From Rhodovastum sp963804495 (lineage in GTDB: Bacteria; Pseudomonadota; Alphaproteobacteria; Acetobacterales; Acetobacteraceae), in NCBI GenBank assembly GCA_963804495.1, contig CAWDQN010000012.1, positions 124,001 through 188,000 on the forward strand: a stretch of 64,000 nt of DNA, written 5' to 3'. Each line of letters begins with the position of its first letter. Within the stretch, counting starts at the first letter, position 1. Below, in pieces: positions 8,498 to 15,501 of the stretch. The translations under genes were made by a program, and so were the position numbers. A model generated the notes under the pieces. It did not search any database. It was not told the DNA's origin and saw only the letters and a program-made list of their open reading frames with translations.

Positions 8498-9377
8498 GCC
8501 GCTGTTTCGCCGGCTGGCGCTGCTGGGCGTCGGCCTGATCGGCAGCTCGGTGGCGCGGGCGGCGCGCGAACGCGGCGGGCTGGCGGCCGAGGTGGTGGCC
8601 AATGCACGCAGCGAGGCGACGCTGGCCCGGGTGCGCGAACTGGGCATCGCCGACCGCACCGAGATCGACCCGGGGCTGGCGGTCGAGGGGGCGGACTGCG
8701 TGATGCTGTGCGCGCCGGTGGGCGCCTATGCGCAGCTTGCCCAGGCGATCGCGCCGCATCTGGCGCCGGGCTGCATCCTGACGGATGCGGGATCGACCAA
8801 GGTCTCGGTGATCCGCGATGTGGGGCCGCTGGTGCCGGAGGGAGTGCATTTCGTGCCGGGGCATCCATTGGCCGGCACCGAGCATTCCGGCCCGGATGCC
8901 GGTTTTTCCAGCCTGTTCGAGGGCCGCTGGTGCCTGCTGACGCCGCCGCCCGGCACCGATCCGGAGGCGGTGGAGCGGATGGCCGAGTTCTGGCGGCGCT
9001 GCGGGTCGATGGTTTTGAGCATGGAGCCGGCCCATCACGACCGGGTGCTGGCGATCGTCAGCCACCTGCCGCATCTGATCGCCTTCACCATCTGCGGAAC
9101 GGCGGACGATCTGGAGGGCGAGACACGGCAGGAAGTGCTGCAGTTCGCCGCCTCGGGGTTCCGGGACTTTACCCGCATCGCGGCGTCGGACCCGGTGATG
9201 TGGCGCGATGTGTTTCTCAACAACCGCGAGGCGCTGCTGGAAATGCTGGCGCGCTTCACCGAGGACGCGCAGGCGATGGCGCGGGCGGTGCGGTGGGGGG
9301 ATGCGGCGTATATCGAGGACCGGATTCTGCGGGGGCGGAAGATCCGGCAGAGCCTGATTGAGTTGAAGCAGGCTTAG
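8490..9377 (+). CDS. tyrC: Prephenate/arogenate dehydrogenase
   Basis: The 295-residue product oxidatively decarboxylates prephenate or arogenate towards tyrosine. The N-terminal NAD(P) fold starts LALLGVGLIGSSVARA. Other conserved pieces are DAGSTKVSVI, the GHPLAGTEHSGP loop and SHLPHLIAFTI in the helical dimerisation domain. The start at ATG 8490 overlaps the end of hisC by 8 bases; upstream extension in the same frame runs through hisC and is not used. It is the last gene of the operon and is followed at once by a palindromic repeat element that may act as the transcript end. Substrate preference cannot be read from sequence, so the symbol is tentative. Confidence 0.92.
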   Translation: MAEPLFRRLALLGVGLIGSSVARAARERGGLAAEVVANARSEATLARVRELGIADRTEIDPGLAVEGADCVMLCAPVGAYAQLAQAIAPHLAPGCILTDAGSTKVSVIRDVGPLVPEGVHFVPGHPLAGTEHSGPDAGFSSLFEGRWCLLTPPPGTDPEAVERMAEFWRRCGSMVLSMEPAHHDRVLAIVSHLPHLIAFTICGTADDLEGETRQEVLQFAASGFRDFTRIAASDPVMWRDVFLNNREALLEMLARFTEDAQAMARAVRWGDAAYIEDRILRGRKIRQSLIELKQA

Positions 9378-9379
9378 GC

Positions 9380-9505
9380 AAGGAAGGCCAGGGGCTCTGC
9401 CCCTGGACCCCGCCAAGGGCCGAGAGGCCCTTGGAACCCATTGGTTTTAAACAGTTGCACTATGAAGGGGGGTCCAGGGCAGAGCCCTGGCCTTGCTTCC
9501 TTACC
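9380..9505. repeat. Palindromic intergenic repeat, second copy
   Basis: The left core CCAGGGGCTCTGCCCCTGGA lies at 9388-9407. A CCAAGGGC/GCCCTTGG stem follows. The right core GTCCAGGGCAGAGCCCTGG lies at 9472-9490 with a CCTTGCTTCCTT tail, so the ends are inverted as in the metX-metW copy but the centre is shorter. It follows the aromatic operon directly, consistent with a transcript-end or mRNA-stabilising hairpin. Confidence 0.8.
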
Positions 9506-9836
9506 CGCGCCGGATCAGGCGGGGCGGCGGGGAGCGGCTGAGGGTGCATGGATTATATTCCTAGCGCGAGCGAAGGTGGTTCGCAAGTGAGATTGAGGCA
9601 GCGGAGGTTCCGTTCGTAATGTAACCTGGCCGCTATCGGTGGGACGCGGACCTGGCAGTGACGCCCGCCAGAGGGCAGACCGGTGGGGTGCGAAGCCGGT
9701 TGGCATTGCACCTTCGCGGGGGACCGGAAAAAGTTCGGAGAAGGTGGTGCAATGCCTGGCGGCATTGCACCCCAGAGCCTGGTTGCGACGCACAGCGGTC
9801 ATCGGCTGTTTGGGGATGTTGCGGTATCATCTGTCC
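9506..9836. other. Intergenic stretch upstream of the GNAT gene with a strong hairpin
   Basis: No convincing gene. GGCATTGCACC occurs three times: at 9702-9712, inverted at 9746-9756 and again at 9761-9771. The last two form a perfect 11-bp stem with the four-base loop tggc. An open frame on the minus strand covering 9515-9802 has unbiased composition and no domain I know, so I do not call it a gene. The stretch marks the left edge of the accessory region. Confidence 0.5.
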
Positions 9837-10289
9837 ATGGACCAGGACCTGCGACCAGCCCTCAGCGATGATCTCGACGCCGTCGAAGACGTCGTTCGAT
9901 CAGCCTACTGTCACTACGTGTCTCGTATCGGACGAGAGCCAGGGCCGATGGGCGATGACTACAGCCGACTTATCCGTGACGGCTGTGTCCACGTCATCGA
10001 ACACGACGGCACGGTGCGAGGCGTTCTCGTGCTGGTGCCGCAAGAAGACTCCATGCTTCTGGACAACGTCGCTGTTTCCCCCCCGGCGCAGGGTTTAGGG
10101 CTGGGTCGTAAGATGCTGGCGTTTGCCGAGCGTGCCGCAGTCGATGCGGGTTACCGCTCCATCATGCTTTATACGAACGAGGCCATGGCGGAAAACATCG
10201 AACTCTACAAACGGATTGGCTATTGCGAGACGTATAGGGTCGAAGAAAAGGGACTTCGGCGTGTTTACATGACTAAGGCGGTTAGCTAG
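9837..10289 (+). CDS. GNAT family N-acetyltransferase
   Basis: 150 residues from ATG 9837 (MDQDLRPALSDD). Another ATG at 9816 would add seven residues, and I cannot decide between them. The fold is visible: DDLDAVEDVVRSAY at the N-terminus, the central strand SMLLDNVAVSP, the acetyl-CoA loop AQGLGLGRKML (motif A, Q-x-x-G-x-G) and YTNEAMAENIELYKRIGY near the C-terminus. The GNAT fold acetylates amines; the substrate is unknown. It stands alone between repeats and has lower GC than its neighbours, fitting an acquired gene. Confidence 0.88.
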   Translation: MDQDLRPALSDDLDAVEDVVRSAYCHYVSRIGREPGPMGDDYSRLIRDGCVHVIEHDGTVRGVLVLVPQEDSMLLDNVAVSPPAQGLGLGRKMLAFAERAAVDAGYRSIMLYTNEAMAENIELYKRIGYCETYRVEEKGLRRVYMTKAVS

Positions 10290-10474
10290 GCGATCAAACT
10301 GACAGGCTTGCTATGTTATGGTAGACGTAAGTTCTTCTTCGGAATCACTTCTCCACCACAAAATCAACCTGAACGTTGCATCAATCAAGAATTATGCAAC
10401 GCACAAAGCCGGCTTATCTGCCTGCAAATTTCCGCAATCCGATCCCATATCACGCTGGAGCCGGATTGGCCGCT

Positions 10475-11062
10475 TCAATAGCGGTTCTCCTCGTCCCATG
10501 GATAAAGGCGCGGCACAACCACTGTAAGCACCGTCGCCAGCACGACAGCGGTGGAGGACCCGGCCAGGAACAACGTCCAGGTCGTCGGCCGCGTGGCGCC
10601 CAGAGCAATGATCACGAACAGGATCGGCAGATCGAGGAAGTGCGTGAAGGTCGGCACGGTCTCGCCACGGGCACGCTCCAGTTCAGGCGTGACTTGCCCG
10701 GCGACGAGCGCAGCCCGGGTGAGGCGGCGCAGCCGCATGAAATAGAGGCGGGTGACGGTGTTGCCTTCGATGAACTCGAAGGCGAACAGGCCGACCATGC
10801 CGGCCAGCCACGGAATATGCAGGAAGCCCCAGCCGCCATAGACCGTGACGATAAGCCAAGTGCCGGACATCATGAGCAGCAACGCACCTGGAACCACAAA
10901 ACCATCGTAAAAGACGGCGATGTTGCGAACGGCTTCGGCGAAAGGTGCGAGTTCGCGAAGTTGTCGTGAGCGCAGGTCGGCCATCCAGACACCGATCAAC
11001 CCCGCCCCCATCACCACCGCGCCGAGGATATGAAACAGGCGTATCACACCATAGCAATCCAT
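10475..11062 (-). CDS. DUF2269-like integral membrane protein
   Basis: 195 residues with four to five hydrophobic helices, starting MDCYGVIRLFHILGAVVM. ATG 11060-11062 is preferred because a ggaag Shine-Dalgarno-like sequence lies about 10 bases upstream. The pattern (RLFHILGAVVMGAGLIGVWM early, FVVPGALLLMMSGTWLIV in the middle) resembles DUF2269 proteins of unknown function. It probably shares a transcript with the membrane protein gene to its right, and both diverge from the MarR regulator gene, which is the obvious candidate to control them. Confidence 0.65.
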   Translation of the reverse strand: MDCYGVIRLFHILGAVVMGAGLIGVWMADLRSRQLRELAPFAEAVRNIAVFYDGFVVPGALLLMMSGTWLIVTVYGGWGFLHIPWLAGMVGLFAFEFIEGNTVTRLYFMRLRRLTRAALVAGQVTPELERARGETVPTFTHFLDLPILFVIIALGATRPTTWTLFLAGSSTAVVLATVLTVVVPRLYPWDEENRY

Positions 11063-11122
11063 TGGGTTGGCTCTTCCCCCACACGTTTCCGCAGGTCGCA
11101 CTGCAGCAGCGTTACCTGACCT

Positions 11123-11566
11123 TCACGACCGCCGGCTGAGCCGGCCTTTCATCTTCAAGCCGTCCCGCATGTTGAGGCTGAGCAGGGCGATGTTCGTTGC
11201 TCCCGCCGCGAGCTCCAGCGCCTGCACGGCATAGAACCCAATATCGAACTCATTGGCTCTCGCTTTGGACGCGAGGAAAAGCGCCGATGGGATGAGAATC
11301 AGGAGGCCGTTGGCAGCGATAAACGGCATGCGTTTGACCTTTGCTCCTATCACCCCAGTGCGTCGCCCTTTTGCCAGGGAAAAGCCGGAGCCTCCTGTCG
11401 ATGCCAGTGCCGGAATGAGCAACAGAAAACCCCATGGTATGGCGGTTTTGACGGCAATGACAGTCGCGGGAGACCCAAACAGTTCGGTGAGAGCTGTCGA
11501 TAACCAGAAGGTCGCAATCGTGAAGATTGCGACTGCGCCTGCAAGAGGGTGTATGATTTTGATCAT
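11123..11566 (-). CDS. Small four-helix membrane protein, function unknown
   Basis: 147 residues from ATG 11564-11566 (MIKIIHPLAGAVAIFTIATF). An in-frame ATG at 11632 would add 22 residues lacking membrane character. Four hydrophobic segments are visible, the last containing ALELAAGATNIALLSLNMRDG. I do not recognise a domain. It sits between the MarR operator region and the DUF2269-like gene on the same strand, 60 bases apart, so the three genes look like one regulatory unit. Confidence 0.6.
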   Translation of the reverse strand: MIKIIHPLAGAVAIFTIATFWLSTALTELFGSPATVIAVKTAIPWGFLLLIPALASTGGSGFSLAKGRRTGVIGAKVKRMPFIAANGLLILIPSALFLASKARANEFDIGFYAVQALELAAGATNIALLSLNMRDGLKMKGRLSRRS

Positions 11567-11775
11567 GAATTTCCATCCGATGCCAGAAGTTCGCTTCAAC
11601 TGTGCAACGTGAGTGACGTGCGCTGCGCCCATTTGGAACCAGTGGGCGATCGCGACGGCCGGGCACGGACAGGCGGAAGGCTTGAGGGCGGGGGCTGTGG
11701 AGGCACGAGGGGCATGGCGACTCCGTTGGATATGGCAGCACGGTGTCATCGTGGTATGATGGGGACATACCCAAA

Positions 11776-11793
11776 TTGACACCATGATGTCAA
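11776..11793. promoter_or_regulatory. Candidate MarR operator
   Basis: TTGACA-ccatga-TGTCAA is a perfect 6-bp inverted repeat with a 6-bp spacer. It lies 20 bases upstream of the MarR start codon and within the divergent promoter region. MarR regulators bind such palindromes. Its left half also equals a consensus -35 hexamer for the rightward gene. Inferred from position and symmetry only. Confidence 0.5.
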
Positions 11794-11812
11794 TAGGAGC
11801 ATATGGCGACAA

Positions 11813-12283
11813 ATGCCTAAGACCCAGCGAACCCCGGCCGGAGCCGCTTTGACGGACCTCACTCTCGACCTGTTCAGGCTCACCAACCGAATGCTTGCCT
11901 CAGGAGACAGGCTCGTCGCTGGCCTTGGCTTGACGAGCGCCCGGTGGCAGGTCCTCGGCAGTATCGTCGCCGTCGACCGGCCGCAGCCGGTCGCATGGCT
12001 CGCGCGCGATATGGGAGCCAACCGCCAGAACATTCAGCGAATCGTCAACGATCTGGTGAAGGAGGGCATGGTCGCGTTCGAGACCAACCCGCATCACCGG
12101 CGAGCGCACCTCGTCATCCTGACAAAGAAAGGAAGAAAGACTTTTGACGCCGCCATGCTCCTGCAAGCCCCATGGATCAACAAACTCTCGGAGGGTCTTC
12201 GGGTAGAAGACTTGGGGGCGACCCACAACGTCATAACGACGCTCCTCCAGAAGCTGGAAAGAGATGGAGATGCTGAGGAGTAA
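11813..12283 (+). CDS. MarR family transcriptional regulator
   Basis: 156 residues with the winged-helix core of the MarR family: LTSARWQVLGSIVAVDRPQ (helices before the recognition region), WLARDMGANRQNIQRIVNDL as the helix-turn-helix, and the wing ETNPHHRRAHLVILTKKGRK with the DxR-like basic tip. Acts as a dimeric repressor or activator responding to a small molecule that cannot be predicted. It diverges from two membrane protein genes, and a perfect palindrome lies between, which suggests autoregulation and control of that pair. A four-codon ATG frame at 11803 precedes it and probably is not functional. Confidence 0.9.
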   Translation: MPKTQRTPAGAALTDLTLDLFRLTNRMLASGDRLVAGLGLTSARWQVLGSIVAVDRPQPVAWLARDMGANRQNIQRIVNDLVKEGMVAFETNPHHRRAHLVILTKKGRKTFDAAMLLQAPWINKLSEGLRVEDLGATHNVITTLLQKLERDGDAEE

Positions 12284-12408
12284 GAAGCCTAGCTACATCA
12301 CAGTGCCTGGAATATGCTTGTCTGCACATTTGAAGACTTATGAACCAAAAACGGAGCCTTAAAATTTAGGGGCTTTTCCGTTGCAGAAACTAGGTGCATA
12401 ATGAACCC

Positions 12409-12954
12409 ATGATTTACGGGTATGCACGGGTCTCGACGGACGGCCAGAGCGTTGACGCCCAGGTGCGCCAACTCCGGGCGGCGGGCGCGCGCCAGGTGTT
12501 CCGCGAGGTGGCGAGCGGAGCCAAGACCGACCGCGCCCAGCTCCGCCGCGCGCTCGACCAGCTCGACCCCGGCGACGTGCTGATGGTGACGCGGCTCGAT
12601 CGCTTGGCCCGCTCGACCCGCGACCTGTTGAACACCCTCGCCAGCATCGCCGCGAAGGGGGCCGGGTTCCGGTCCCTCGGCGACACCTGGGCCGACACCA
12701 CGACCGCCCACGGCCGCCTGATGCTCACCGTGCTCGGCGGGCTGGCGGAGTTCGAGCGGGAGCTGATCCGCGCCCGCACCGGCGAGGGCCGCAAGCGCGC
12801 CATCGCCAATGGCGTGAAGATGGGCCGCCCTCCGAAGATGACCCCGCACCAAGTCAAGGAAGCGCTACGCCGCCGCGATGCCGGAGAGCCTATGCGGGAA
12901 ATCGCCAGATCGTATAATGTCAGCCACAGCACGATTTCACGGATACGAGACTAA
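12409..12954 (+). CDS. Serine recombinase (resolvase/invertase family)
   Basis: 181 residues from ATG 12409 (MIYGYARVSTDGQS). The catalytic serine lies in the YARVST motif (Ser9). Conserved pieces follow: LDRLARSTRDLLNTL, the long E helix with LAEFERELIRARTGEGRKRA and the C-terminal helix-turn-helix MREIARSYNVSHSTISRI. Length and order match small resolvases/invertases of the Tn3/Hin group. The AIPR gene starts 30 bases after its stop, so the two may be a mobile pair. No companion Tn3 transposase is visible. The AT-rich segment just upstream (12284-12408) could hold its res or crossover site. Confidence 0.93.
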   Translation: MIYGYARVSTDGQSVDAQVRQLRAAGARQVFREVASGAKTDRAQLRRALDQLDPGDVLMVTRLDRLARSTRDLLNTLASIAAKGAGFRSLGDTWADTTTAHGRLMLTVLGGLAEFERELIRARTGEGRKRAIANGVKMGRPPKMTPHQVKEALRRRDAGEPMREIARSYNVSHSTISRIRD

Positions 12955-12984
12955 CTCGTCGAAAGGGACATAGAGGGGTTCGAT

Positions 12985-14760
12985 ATGACAAACGAAAATT
13001 CTCCAATAATAATGCTATTTAAAGAGCAACTCGAAAACGAGTCTTCGTCTCTTGCTTCAACTTGCCAACTTACGCAGCGCGGAGACCGTCTGATATGGTG
13101 GTATTTCAAGAAGTTAATTGGCTTAGATTTTCCTCAAATCGGAGAAATAGTTTGTGATGGAGCGGCGGATCTCGGAATTGATGCAATTTGGATTGATGAA
13201 AACAACATTGTTCATTTTTTTACTTTTAAGAATCCGGTGCGAATAGACGTTGATTTCCCGGCATCCGAGGTCGACAAAACCCTAATGGGCTTGCTTACAA
13301 TTCTGGCGCGGGCGCACCACACTATCGCAAACGAGGAACTAAGAGGAAGAATAGAGGAAGTCTATCAAACTGTCCCAATTGGCTACAGACTTCACTTGGT
13401 AACTAGCGGATCTGGGATTCCAAAAGAAGCGAAAACTAAATTAGACGGGTTTGTCGAAACATTAAAAGTTCCGTCAGAAGAGTTCTTCAAGTGGGTTCTA
13501 GAAGACATTTACAGCCTGCAAGATACGTTTTATAGGCGGCACCTTCCAACAGTAGAAGAACCAATAGATTTTAATCTCGATAATTTCCCTTACCAAGTGA
13601 GATCCGCAAATCACGACTCTTACATATTTCATATATACGGCGCGATTGCAGCGCAGTTGTATGAAAAGCATGGAGAGCAGCTTCTTCAGCAAAATATCCG
13701 CGTTTATCAGGGGGACAACGCAACAAACGAACTTATACGAAAAACAGCAACCGGTTCTGAGTCAGCAAATTTCCTACATTACAATAATGGGCTAACATTT
13801 CTATGCGAAGCAGCTCAGTGGGACGGTTTTACCCGTAAGCTCACTCTTCGGAAAGCACAGGTGGTCAATGGAGGGCAGACGATAAGGGTCTTGCAAAGCG
13901 TTCATAAGACAGGTCATCTGAAGTCAGATGTGCTCGTCCCAATCCGTGTTATTACGTCGCAAGGCGACAAAGAATTTGCAAGCAATGTTGCAGTAAATTT
14001 AAATAATCAAAATAGAATTGAGCCAAGCTTTTTGAGATCAAATGATACGCGAGTTGTGCAACTTGCCGCATCGCTTGCGAGCATGGGATGGTATTTAGAG
14101 CGGAGAGAGTCGGAAGTCGAGGGTCTCACCAAGAGTGAGAGATCCGCCATTGAAGGTCAGATCAACGGATCCTTGGACCAACGCGTCATTCGTCTTAAAG
14201 AGGGTGCTCAAGCCTATACCGCCACATATATGAAGCAGCCAGAGTGGGCAAAAAAGAATCCGAAGCGGATTTTTCTTGGCGCTGATGATGGCGGGTATTT
14301 TGATCGAGTATTCAGTAAAGAACTTACGGCAGAGAAATTCGTATTGGCACATCGACTGGCTCAGTGCGTAAATGACTATGTCAATCACTTTATGACTCGC
14401 AAGAGACGGAAAGCACGGGTTGCCGACTGGAAAAACGACTACCTAGAATTGTTGGGAGCTCCACTCGCAACAGAATATAGTTCGATAGTGGACCAGATAA
14501 TTCCACAGAGCGCATTGTTTTTGACTGCAATGGTGTTTGATCTTCGAGTAACTTTACAAGGCAGATCTGTAGAAGAAGTTATAACAGAGCTTGAAAATAC
14601 AAACGAAATTTTGAATTCCCTTATAGTTGATGCGATCAAAGTTGCGCAAAGCGATGATAATATGGCTAAGAGCTGGCCAACATTGCTTAAGAGCCAACCG
14701 TTTTTTGATAAGTTGGCAACTTTTCAGCGGGGCAAATTTTCTGAGACCGGACGGAGTTGA
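12985..14760 (+). CDS. AIPR family (abortive infection) protein, probable phage-defence gene
   Basis: A 591-residue protein with the AIPR domain signature. NIRVYQGDNATNELIRKTA (about 237-255) is followed by FLHYNNGLTFLCE (about 263-275) and QVVNGGQTIRVL (about 292-303). The N-terminal part has GIDAIWIDE (64-72) followed by HFFTFK (77-82), which sits where other members have a restriction-endonuclease-like D...(D/E/Q)xK core; the acidic or Gln residue before the lysine is not conserved here. AIPR proteins are associated with phage resistance. The gene is clearly AT-richer than everything around it and lies directly behind a serine recombinase, so it was probably acquired. Target and mechanism are unknown. 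Confidence 0.85.
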   Translation: MTNENSPIIMLFKEQLENESSSLASTCQLTQRGDRLIWWYFKKLIGLDFPQIGEIVCDGAADLGIDAIWIDENNIVHFFTFKNPVRIDVDFPASEVDKTLMGLLTILARAHHTIANEELRGRIEEVYQTVPIGYRLHLVTSGSGIPKEAKTKLDGFVETLKVPSEEFFKWVLEDIYSLQDTFYRRHLPTVEEPIDFNLDNFPYQVRSANHDSYIFHIYGAIAAQLYEKHGEQLLQQNIRVYQGDNATNELIRKTATGSESANFLHYNNGLTFLCEAAQWDGFTRKLTLRKAQVVNGGQTIRVLQSVHKTGHLKSDVLVPIRVITSQGDKEFASNVAVNLNNQNRIEPSFLRSNDTRVVQLAASLASMGWYLERRESEVEGLTKSERSAIEGQINGSLDQRVIRLKEGAQAYTATYMKQPEWAKKNPKRIFLGADDGGYFDRVFSKELTAEKFVLAHRLAQCVNDYVNHFMTRKRRKARVADWKNDYLELLGAPLATEYSSIVDQIIPQSALFLTAMVFDLRVTLQGRSVEEVITELENTNEILNSLIVDAIKVAQSDDNMAKSWPTLLKSQPFFDKLATFQRGKFSETGRS

Positions 14761-14880
14761 CAGGAAGCACACGGTGTTGCCGTCGCGCGCGCCCGCCAGC
14801 CTTCGCCCTCTGTTGCCTTCCGGACTCACCCGCCCCCGATTTCCCCCGTTTGTTCCGGTTTCCCCTTGCGCCCCGTTCAG

Positions 14881-14906
14881 CACGTGATAATCCGGTTTAT
14901 CACGTG
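14881..14906. repeat. Perfect 10-bp inverted repeat downstream of the AIPR gene
   Basis: CACGTGATAA (14881-14890) and TTATCACGTG (14897-14906) flank the six bases tccggt. With a one-base gap the symmetry extends outward into ttcag/tctgaa. No T-run follows, so it is not an obvious intrinsic terminator. It could be a regulator site or a recombination half-site pair. Confidence 0.6.
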
Positions 14907-15026
14907 TCTGAAGTGGGTCAACATCGGACGCGCCATGCCGCCTAGATTACTATTTGCAATGGCCTTCAGGCGAATTTCAACAACGAGTGGGACATCCCAA
15001 GCGCAGCAATTGGGCATTTGAGGTAG

Positions 15027-15152
15027 ATGACTTTGTCTCTTCGATGGTCGGTATTGCCGCCTTGGGACCGCGACGAAATCATCGATCAGGCCTATGAGGC
15101 GAAGCTCCGTAGTCATTACGGCTGGCACGAGCACGCCTCCAAATCGCCATGA
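15027..15152 (+). CDS. Possible 41-residue small protein (phage-like remnant)
   Basis: ATG 15027 is preceded closely by GAGG (15020-15023) and encodes a charged, aromatic-rich peptide containing LPPWDRDEIIDQAYEAKLRS and then HYGWHEHASK. The composition looks protein-like, but I recognise no family. Small PW-containing proteins of this sort occur in phage tail gene clusters, which is only a weak guess. It could equally be a fragment of a larger lost gene. Confidence 0.25.
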   Translation: MTLSLRWSVLPPWDRDEIIDQAYEAKLRSHYGWHEHASKSP

Positions 15153-15402
15153 GAATCTGTCGCATGCGGAGACCAGAATCATGGGGCGATGGCCGCCCGC
15201 CAAGCGTCCGGTTGGTGGCAGATGCTTCGCCGGGGTGGTGAGAAGGGTTAATCTTATTGTGCCATAAGCTTGTTGTCAGTGGCGATCAATGATGCGTTGA
15301 GGACGCTCTGGACCCCGCCCACACCATTTCCCATGGCGGCCTGATGTTTACGTTTTGGCGCAAAACTTGCGCGGGAAGGACAGTTCGTTAGTTGGCGCCG
15401 GT

Positions 15403-15501
15403 CTGACCAAGGCCCCGCCGGATCTGGGCAGTCACGCTTTCGGAAAGCACTCCGCCCGGCGCTTCCTGGAATTCTTCGCCATCTTTATCCGCGCGGCCTG
15501 A
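15403..15501 (+). pseudogene. Tyrosine-recombinase N-terminal remnant
   Basis: The frame reads ...GKHSARRFLEFFAIFIRAA before a stop at 15499-15501. The segment ARRFLEFFA resembles the start of the SAM-like DNA-binding domain of phage-type integrases, which normally continue with a conserved NPxTRRAY stretch that is missing here. It overlaps the 3' end of hpnN on the other strand. The match is short, so the call is tentative. Confidence 0.3.

Larger units (their letters stand above)
14761..15484. other. Accessory-region scar with short gene remnants
   Basis: The 724 bases after the AIPR gene hold no intact gene. They contain the inverted repeat at 14881-14906, a 41-codon frame at 15027 and, at the right edge, a short integrase-like remnant. 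The low coding density and mixed remnants suggest a degraded mobile or phage element joined to the core genome at hpnN. Confidence 0.5.

Noticed and set aside
9515..9802. Minus-strand frame of 95 codons upstream of the GNAT gene
   Set aside because: No known motif and overlaps the GGCATTGCACC hairpins; more likely non-coding repeat DNA.
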